A DNA stretch of 64,000 nucleotides from Jiangella asiatica (GTDB lineage Bacteria; Actinomycetota; Actinomycetes; Jiangellales; Jiangellaceae): the NCBI RefSeq assembly GCF_004349065.1, contig NZ_SMKZ01000008.1:1-64000 (forward strand), read 5' to 3'. The notes under the pieces were generated by a model. It was not told where the DNA came from. It was given only the letters and a program-made list of their open reading frames with translations, and made no database searches. This document shows positions 58,705 through 64,000 of this stretch, piece after piece (positions within the stretch are counted from its first letter, which is position 1; the number at the start of each line of letters is the position of its first letter). The position numbers and the translations under genes were made by a program.

Positions 58705-61700
58705 TCAGCGGTCGACGGCGGGGAGGATGGGCAGGCCGCGGTCGGTGTCGAACGCCCAGACGTCGGTGAAGTCCCAGCCCATGGCCTCATACGTGGCCTG
58801 GCTGGCCGCCTCGGCGGCGGTGCGGGTCTGGCCGTTCAGGGTGTCCGGCCCCGTCTCGGAGACGGACTGGTTGGCGGCGACGACGGCGTCGGAGGCGGCG
58901 TTGCCGACGAGGGTTGCGGTGTTGCCGGCGAGCACCCGGGCGACGACGCGGTGGGCGTAGCCGGTGGCGACCACCTGGGAGTTGAGGGCCATGTTGTCGC
59001 GGACGGTGGTGCCGGTGTACGCATAGCCGCTGATCCCGCCGGCGTTGGCGTTGCCGACCACCTCGACGTGCCCGGTGGCGTAGGTGCGTTCGGTGAGGCT
59101 GCCGACCCCGGTGATGCCGACGACGCCGCCGGCCTGGCGGCCCCCGGTGGCGTACACGGCGGCGGTGGAATAGCTGTCGCGCAGCTGTCCGTAGGAGTAG
59201 CCGACGACGCCGCCGACGGTGCTGCCGCCGGCGATCATCCCCGAGGTGGTGACCCGCTCGACGATGCCGTGGCTGGTGTCGATTAGGATGCCGACGTTGG
59301 CGGCGGGGGTCTCGACATGGGCACGGTCGACGGCGACGTCGTGGAGGTGGCCGTCGGCGGTGACGAGCGGGAAGAGGCCGCCGGCGGCGGAGGTGAACCC
59401 GGTGATCCGGTGACCGGCTCCGTCGAGCTCGCCCGAGAACCCGGTGCGGGCGACGGTGAGGCCGGGAAGGTCGCTGAGGTCGAGGTCGGCCGCCAGCCGG
59501 TAGTGCTGGTCGGCGAATCGGGTCACCTGGGCGAGGTCGGCGTCGGCGGAGACGAGGTAGGCGCCGTCGGTGTCGCGCGGAAGCGTCGGGGTGCCGGGCT
59601 CGGATGACGGCGGGGTCGCGTCCTCGGTGACCGCACGCAACACCGGGCGCAGGCCGTCGCCCTCCCAGGTCCAGACCGTGTCCAGGTCCCAGCCGAGGGT
59701 GTCGCGGTAGAACGCAGGATCCTGGGTCTGTTCGGTGGTCGCGGTGGCTCCCATGAGGTTGTCCGCGGCGGGTGCGTCGGGCACGCTCTGCACGGCGGCG
59801 TCCACGGTCTGCGCGGCCCAGTTGCCGATGAGGGTGGCGGTGTTGCCGGCGAGCACCCGGCCGAGCACGCGGTGGGCGTAGCTCGGCGCTGTCACGGTCG
59901 GGTTCAGCGCGACGGAGTCCCGCAGCACCGTGCCGGTGTAGCCGTAGCCGGCGACGCCGCCGGTGTTGCGGGTGGACGCGCTGACCGGCCCGGCGGCGTA
60001 GACCCGCTCCGTCGTCGACCCCGCGAGAGCCACGCCCACGGCGCCGCCGGCCTCGGTGCCGTTGCTGTGCACCCGGGCGGTGGAGTACGCGTCGCGGAGG
60101 ACGCCGGCGTTGTCGCCGACGATCCCGCCGGCCCGGGAACCGGCCGTGAGCAGGCCGGTCGTGTAGACGCGCTCCATGGTGCCGGTGTTCGTGTCGGCGA
60201 GGATGCCGCCGCGCGCGGTGGCGATGGCGACATCGGCGTCGACGATCGCCAGGTCGCGGATGGTGCCCGCGTTGACACCGACGAGCCCGCCGTGCGTGGT
60301 GGTGAGCCCGGTGAGGGTGTGCCCGTCGCCGTCCAGGTCGCCGGTGAACGGTTCGGCGTCGCCGATCTTGTCGATGTGCTGGCCGGTCAGGTCGAGGTCG
60401 GCGGCCAGCTGGTAGGACGCGGCCGGGTCGTTCGCGATCTTGCCGAAGTCGTCGGCGGAGTCGAGGAGGTACGGGTCGGCGGCCGTGCCGGCGCCGGCCA
60501 GGCCCTCCTGCAGGACGACCGCGGGGCGCAGCTCCTCGCCGCGGTCCGGGCTGTCCCAGAAGCGCAGCTTCACGGTGTCGTTGGCGGCGACGGACAGGGC
60601 GGTGCCGAAAGCGACCCACTGCTCCGCGCCGCGGTGGTCGAGGTCGACCTCGGTCAGGCGCCGGTCGAGGAGCTGTTGGCCGCCGGCGTCGTACCGGACC
60701 GCCTCGACGGTGACCGTGTCGCGGCTGCCCGGGTGGCTGATCAGCCCGACGCCGTCGACGGCGCCGCCGACGATGCCCGCGGTGCTGACCGTCCAGGTGC
60801 CGCGGGGGCGCTCGATGGTCGCGCTGTCGACCACCCGCCCGCCGACGGTGTACGTCGTGAGCGACAGCTCCTGACCGCTCGCCCGCAGGACACTGCCCAT
60901 CTGGGTGTCCTCGTCGTCGACGACATCGTCCCACGGCTGCTCGGCGTTGGTGCCGAAATGCGGTCCCGCGGCGCCGAGCGTCACGAACGTCGTCCCCGCC
61001 GCTGCCTCCTCCGGGGTCAGCGCGAGCCGGCCGTCGTAGATCGTGGAGCGCTTGTAGACGTTGTCGTGACCGCCGACGTAGAGGTCGACGCCGAGCCGCT
61101 GGAACAGGCGGGCGATCTCCTCGCGCCGCTCGCCCATCCCCGGGCCGTCCGCACCGGCGCCGCCGAAGAACGACTGGTGACCCACCACGACGTTCCACGG
61201 TTGGTCCGAGGCGTGGATGTCCTCGACCAGCCAGTCCAGCTGGGCTTCGAGGTCGTGGACGGTGTTGAGGACGGCCACGTGGACGTCGCCGCGGTCGAAG
61301 GAGTACGCGGACTCCCCGATGGGTCCGTCGTCGGGCAGGGCGTACATGCCGGAGAAGATGGCGTTGCGCTCCGGCGACACGATGTTGTACTCCAGGTCGC
61401 CGTCGCTCTCGGCGTCACCGACGACCGGCGCCAGCTGCAGGTCGATGCCGTCGACGACGTGGTCGAACGCGTCCTCCCAGTACTCGCGGTTGGCACCGCG
61501 CGGCACGAGGTCGCCCGTCTGCACGACGGTGTCGCCGCCTGGTGCCTGCTCGCGCAGCGCCGTGAGCATGCCGGGCAGCAGCTCGAGGTCGGCGGGCTCG
61601 CGGGAGTCCGCGGCGAGGTCGCCGAGCAGGTAGATCGGCCGGTTCTGCCCGCCGCCAACCCGGAAGGTGCCCTGCACCTCGGTCCACGCGGGGTCGTTCG

Positions 61701-63540
61701 GCCCCGGGGCGACGCCGTCGACCGCCACCCCGAAGCGGTACTCGTACCGCGTATGGTCCCGCAGCCCGGTCAGCTCGAACTCGTGGCCGCGCAGGGGTTG
61801 TCCGGTCACCGTGTCCTGGTAGACGTCGCCAGGCTTGCCGATCGTGTTGATCTCGTACGTGGTGTCGCCGGTCGAGGTGAGGACCTCGGTGCTGCGCCAG
61901 GTGCGGTGGCCGACCGGCCGGACCTGTGCGTACACCTGGTCGACGGTGGCGTCGGTCGTGACGCTGAGGCCGGCGGTCCCGGGCTCGGCGCCGACCGTGG
62001 CGACACTGCCGAGGTGCTGGAAGACGCCGGCGGGGTCGGCGCCGTCCTGGGTCACCTCCAGACGGAGCAGCTCCGCGCCGATGTTGCCGGCGTCGTCGGT
62101 CGCCTTCACGACGATGACGTGATCGGAGTAGCCGCGGACGGTGAAGCCGCCGTCGACGACGCGAACCTGGCCGTTGTCGTCCCACACCTCGTAGGTGACC
62201 GTCGGCGCGTCACCGCCGTCGTCGTCGGCGGTGACCTCGGGCAGCTCGACGCGGTCGCCATAGGCCACCTCGGCCGGCGCCGCCGGGTCGATCGTGATCG
62301 TCGGTGCGTAGTCCGCGCCGCGGGTGGTCTCACCGACCCACACCGGCGCGGACACGACCACGTCGCCGTCGGCCTGGGTGGCCACGAGGTAGAAGTAGTC
62401 GCCGTCGGCGGCGGGTAGCTCGTGGGTGGCGCGCACCTCCCGGCCCGAGACGTCCGGGACGTCGTAGGCCACCGCACCGCCGTTCGTGAGCACCCGGACG
62501 GAGGAGAACGACTCCGCCGCGTCGGCGTCGGTGAGGCCGATGTCGAGGGTGGCGGTGGTGGTGTCCGACGGCAGCACCGAGCCCATCAGCTCCCCGTTGA
62601 CGCCGAACTCCAGGACACTGTTCACGTCCTGCGTGGAGTACATGCTCCGGTCGCGCATCGCCTGGTAGACGGCCGCCTGGCTCTTCTCCGTCGCCCAGAC
62701 CCCGGTGATCGACTCGTCGCCGGTCACCCAGTCGGCGCTGTGCTCGTCGCCGTTCCATACCGGCGCCAGGTGCCACCCCTTGTCGAGGGCGATCTGGAAC
62801 TGCGCCAGGTTCGTGGCGTTCTTGACCTCGATCAGGTCCACCCGCTCGTCCACCTCACGGTCCAGGTGGGCGAACCCGGCGAACGCGCCCTTGCCGTTGG
62901 GATCGGGGTGGTTGAACTGCGCGATCGCGTCCGGGTCCTGCTTGAGCCGGGCGTAGAAGGTCGGCAGGTCGTACTTGAGGTCGCCGGTGGCGGCGCCGAA
63001 CGAGAGCGAGTCGCCCTCGCTGCGGGCGGTCACCAGCCAGTCGGTGTCGAACAGGTTCATGTGGCCGGAGTCGTCGTACCAGGTGATCTCCTCGGCCGGG
63101 ATCGTCACCAGGTCGTTCTGGGAGGCGTTGAACGAGTCGGTCGCCTCGTGCAGGTAGCGCCACTCGTCGGACACCGCGTGCTGCCAGTCGGTGGTGAAGT
63201 CGTCGCTGTTGCGCCGGTCGTACAGCACGTCGTGCTCGGAGACGGTGAAGAAGTCCGCGTCGCTGTTGGCGGCCACGTGCTCGAACGCGTCCAGCGGCAA
63301 CCGCACGCCGTCGCTGACCTCGGTGTGTGCGTGGAACTCGCCGGTGAAGTGGGTCTTGCCGAGATACGCCGGACGATCGTCGGCGATGGTCGTCATGGCG
63401 GTGGTGGCCGGCGCGGCCGAGCTGGTGGATACCGCGGGGGTGAGGATGACCAGGGCCCCTGCTGACATCGCGCCGATACGGATGAATCGTGTGGCCACGG
63501 ACACCTGCGACTCCTCTGTACGGACGGGACGATCCGGCAT
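58705..63540 (-). CDS. Large secreted PHP / calcineurin-like phosphoesterase with GLUG-like repeats
   Basis: 1611 residues from ATG 63540; GTG 63504 or 63498, nearer the signal peptide and behind GGAG, are good alternatives. Signal peptide ~16-43. PHP-type metallohydrolase region ~58-300 with HAH (70-72) and SEHD (101-104). Strand-rich linker domains ~310-500. A metallophosphatase domain ~636-890 has LLGDLAADS, QTGDLVPRGANREY, VVGDAE, VVGHQSFFG and YVGGHDNVYKRS. The C-terminal ~590 residues form two related repeat blocks (1022-1304 and 1327-1611) with GGIVGDNAG and GGVVGYSYG units, like GLUG-type adhesion repeats. It probably acts on a phosphate polymer or nucleic acid outside the cell while bound to a surface. 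The substrate is unknown. Confidence 0.87.
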   Translation of the reverse strand: MPDRPVRTEESQVSVATRFIRIGAMSAGALVILTPAVSTSSAAPATTAMTTIADDRPAYLGKTHFTGEFHAHTEVSDGVRLPLDAFEHVAANSDADFFTVSEHDVLYDRRNSDDFTTDWQHAVSDEWRYLHEATDSFNASQNDLVTIPAEEITWYDDSGHMNLFDTDWLVTARSEGDSLSFGAATGDLKYDLPTFYARLKQDPDAIAQFNHPDPNGKGAFAGFAHLDREVDERVDLIEVKNATNLAQFQIALDKGWHLAPVWNGDEHSADWVTGDESITGVWATEKSQAAVYQAMRDRSMYSTQDVNSVLEFGVNGELMGSVLPSDTTTATLDIGLTDADAAESFSSVRVLTNGGAVAYDVPDVSGREVRATHELPAADGDYFYLVATQADGDVVVSAPVWVGETTRGADYAPTITIDPAAPAEVAYGDRVELPEVTADDDGGDAPTVTYEVWDDNGQVRVVDGGFTVRGYSDHVIVVKATDDAGNIGAELLRLEVTQDGADPAGVFQHLGSVATVGAEPGTAGLSVTTDATVDQVYAQVRPVGHRTWRSTEVLTSTGDTTYEINTIGKPGDVYQDTVTGQPLRGHEFELTGLRDHTRYEYRFGVAVDGVAPGPNDPAWTEVQGTFRVGGGQNRPIYLLGDLAADSREPADLELLPGMLTALREQAPGGDTVVQTGDLVPRGANREYWEDAFDHVVDGIDLQLAPVVGDAESDGDLEYNIVSPERNAIFSGMYALPDDGPIGESAYSFDRGDVHVAVLNTVHDLEAQLDWLVEDIHASDQPWNVVVGHQSFFGGAGADGPGMGERREEIARLFQRLGVDLYVGGHDNVYKRSTIYDGRLALTPEEAAAGTTFVTLGAAGPHFGTNAEQPWDDVVDDEDTQMGSVLRASGQELSLTTYTVGGRVVDSATIERPRGTWTVSTAGIVGGAVDGVGLISHPGSRDTVTVEAVRYDAGGQQLLDRRLTEVDLDHRGAEQWVAFGTALSVAANDTVKLRFWDSPDRGEELRPAVVLQEGLAGAGTAADPYLLDSADDFGKIANDPAASYQLAADLDLTGQHIDKIGDAEPFTGDLDGDGHTLTGLTTTHGGLVGVNAGTIRDLAIVDADVAIATARGGILADTNTGTMERVYTTGLLTAGSRAGGIVGDNAGVLRDAYSTARVHSNGTEAGGAVGVALAGSTTERVYAAGPVSASTRNTGGVAGYGYTGTVLRDSVALNPTVTAPSYAHRVLGRVLAGNTATLIGNWAAQTVDAAVQSVPDAPAADNLMGATATTEQTQDPAFYRDTLGWDLDTVWTWEGDGLRPVLRAVTEDATPPSSEPGTPTLPRDTDGAYLVSADADLAQVTRFADQHYRLAADLDLSDLPGLTVARTGFSGELDGAGHRITGFTSAAGGLFPLVTADGHLHDVAVDRAHVETPAANVGILIDTSHGIVERVTTSGMIAGGSTVGGVVGYSYGQLRDSYSTAAVYATGGRQAGGVVGITGVGSLTERTYATGHVEVVGNANAGGISGYAYTGTTVRDNMALNSQVVATGYAHRVVARVLAGNTATLVGNAASDAVVAANQSVSETGPDTLNGQTRTAAEAASQATYEAMGWDFTDVWAFDTDRGLPILPAVDR
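58708..60477 (-). repeat. Duplicated C-terminal repeat blocks of the PHP protein
   Basis: Two ~285-codon blocks (59629-60477 and 58708-59562) share matching landmarks: YLLDSADDF versus YLVSADADL, AADLDL in both, GERVYTTGLLTAG versus VERVTTSGMIAGG, and VLGRVLAGNTATL versus VVARVLAGNTATL. The similarity is at protein level and points to an internal gene duplication. Confidence 0.7.
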
Positions 63541-63743
63541 GAAGCAGCCGAAAGGATGCCGTCCGGGCGTGACCGCCGTCTACTGTCCGAGTCGACGGGA
63601 GGTGTCGGGGCGATGAATGGTTGTGCCGCGCTTCGGTGCAGAGGTTGTCGCGATGAACGACGACAAGACGGACCCGCCGGTGGTGGCTTCGTGTGCCAAG
63701 GACCGTGATCGGGCGGGCCAACGCGACGCGGTCGGCGCAAGGT

Positions 63744-64000
63744 CTAGGTGACGTCGTCGCCTCGCCGCACGCGCACGACGGTGTCGACGAGGGTGGCGTT
63801 CTGGCCGTCAGGGCCGGTCGCCGCGCGCGGCCGCACCTCGGCGACGTCGACGACCCACGGCTGCGCGCGCAGGCCGATGGCGTCGACCAGCTCGTCCGGC
63901 GTCGGGAAGTGGACGTCGACGTCGTGATCGTGGTGCCTGGCCCACGGCGGGAAGGCGGCGTGCGAGACGACCAGGAGCGTGCCGCCGGGACGGAGCGCGC
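63744..64000 (-). CDS. SAM-dependent methyltransferase, C-terminal part (start outside window)
   Basis: The minus-strand frame is open to the window edge and ends at TAG 63744. It begins ALRPGGTLLVVSHAAFPPW, the post-motif-III strand of class I methyltransferases (LRPGGxLLVV), followed by HHDHDVDVHFPTPDEL and a C-terminal strand pair. The full protein would include the SAM-binding motifs outside the window. The 203 bases between this stop and the PHP gene start hold the latter's promoter. Confidence 0.75.
   Translation of the reverse strand, partial: ALRPGGTLLVVSHAAFPPWARHHDHDVDVHFPTPDELVDAIGLRAQPWVVDVAEVRPRAATGPDGQNATLVDTVVRVRRGDDVT

Noticed and set aside
1-64000. Mobile elements, tRNA/rRNA genes, CRISPR arrays
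   Set aside because: No transposase or integrase motifs, terminal repeats, tRNA cloverleaf or CRISPR-type repeats were noticed on reading. Subtle tRNA genes could be missed without a covariance search.

Overview
The window is GC-rich throughout. Its coding style (GTG starts, ATGA/GTGA stop-start overlaps), lipoproteins, F420-type luciferase-like enzyme, CGNR regulator, SigB/F-type sigma factor and DtxR/IdeR-like boxes fit a high-GC actinomycete chromosome. A soil genus such as Jiangella or a relative is possible but cannot be fixed from this sequence. No rRNA, tRNA, CRISPR array or intact transposase was seen.

Positions 1-30900 are dominated by three dipeptide/oligopeptide-type ABC import systems, each tied to amino-acid-type catabolic enzymes. 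System A (2-5478, +) has two permeases, a fused double ATPase, a cupin and a threonine-synthase-like PLP enzyme, and ends at a strong terminator. A CDF metal exporter and a broken ArsR/SmtB gene follow. System B (7234-23343, mostly -) is the largest unit: two permeases, binding lipoprotein, two FAD amine-oxidase-type enzymes, a small predicted alpha+beta barrel protein, two PLP enzymes, two ATPases, an aldehyde dehydrogenase, a GNAT acetyltransferase, a large ArsR-type regulator and an N-acyl-D-amino-acid deacylase. It looks like a self-contained import and degradation pathway for a modified (N-acylated or N-methylated) amino acid or small peptide. Five AT-rich sites of one pattern (TTATCRATNATYG) lie at its transcription-unit starts. 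System C (23596-30898) has a GntR/FCD regulator divergent from a fused ATPase, binding lipoprotein, two permeases and a PIG-L-fold protein without its metal ligands. Its promoter carries a tandem operator pair that recurs with the same spacing upstream of the CDF gene.

Positions 30900-45500 are accessory genes: a copper chaperone behind a CsoR-like palindrome, a divergent CGNR regulator/MFS pair, a sigma factor with a STAS protein, an LLM oxidoreductase, a GDSL hydrolase, a LuxR regulator beside a covalent-flavin oxidase, an alpha/beta hydrolase without Ser/His with a SnoaL-like partner, and a secreted subtilisin-like protease.

Positions 45700-64000 hold a small P-loop kinase, a two-component system divergent from a lipoprotein/HlyD/MacB-type export operon, a siderophore ABC importer flanked by two IdeR-like boxes, an aminoglycoside-phosphotransferase-fold protein, a VOC protein, a 1611-residue secreted PHP plus calcineurin-like protein with a duplicated C-terminal repeat block, and the 3' end of a methyltransferase.

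The window also holds several gene relics: the ArsR/SmtB gene (5537-5759), a histidine kinase (23304-23595), a possible SRPBCC fragment (35325-35424), and an oxidoreductase plus ECF sigma fragment (52538-52963). A DUF1579-like protein (58066-58263) seems internally deleted. Together they suggest repeated small deletions at cluster boundaries.
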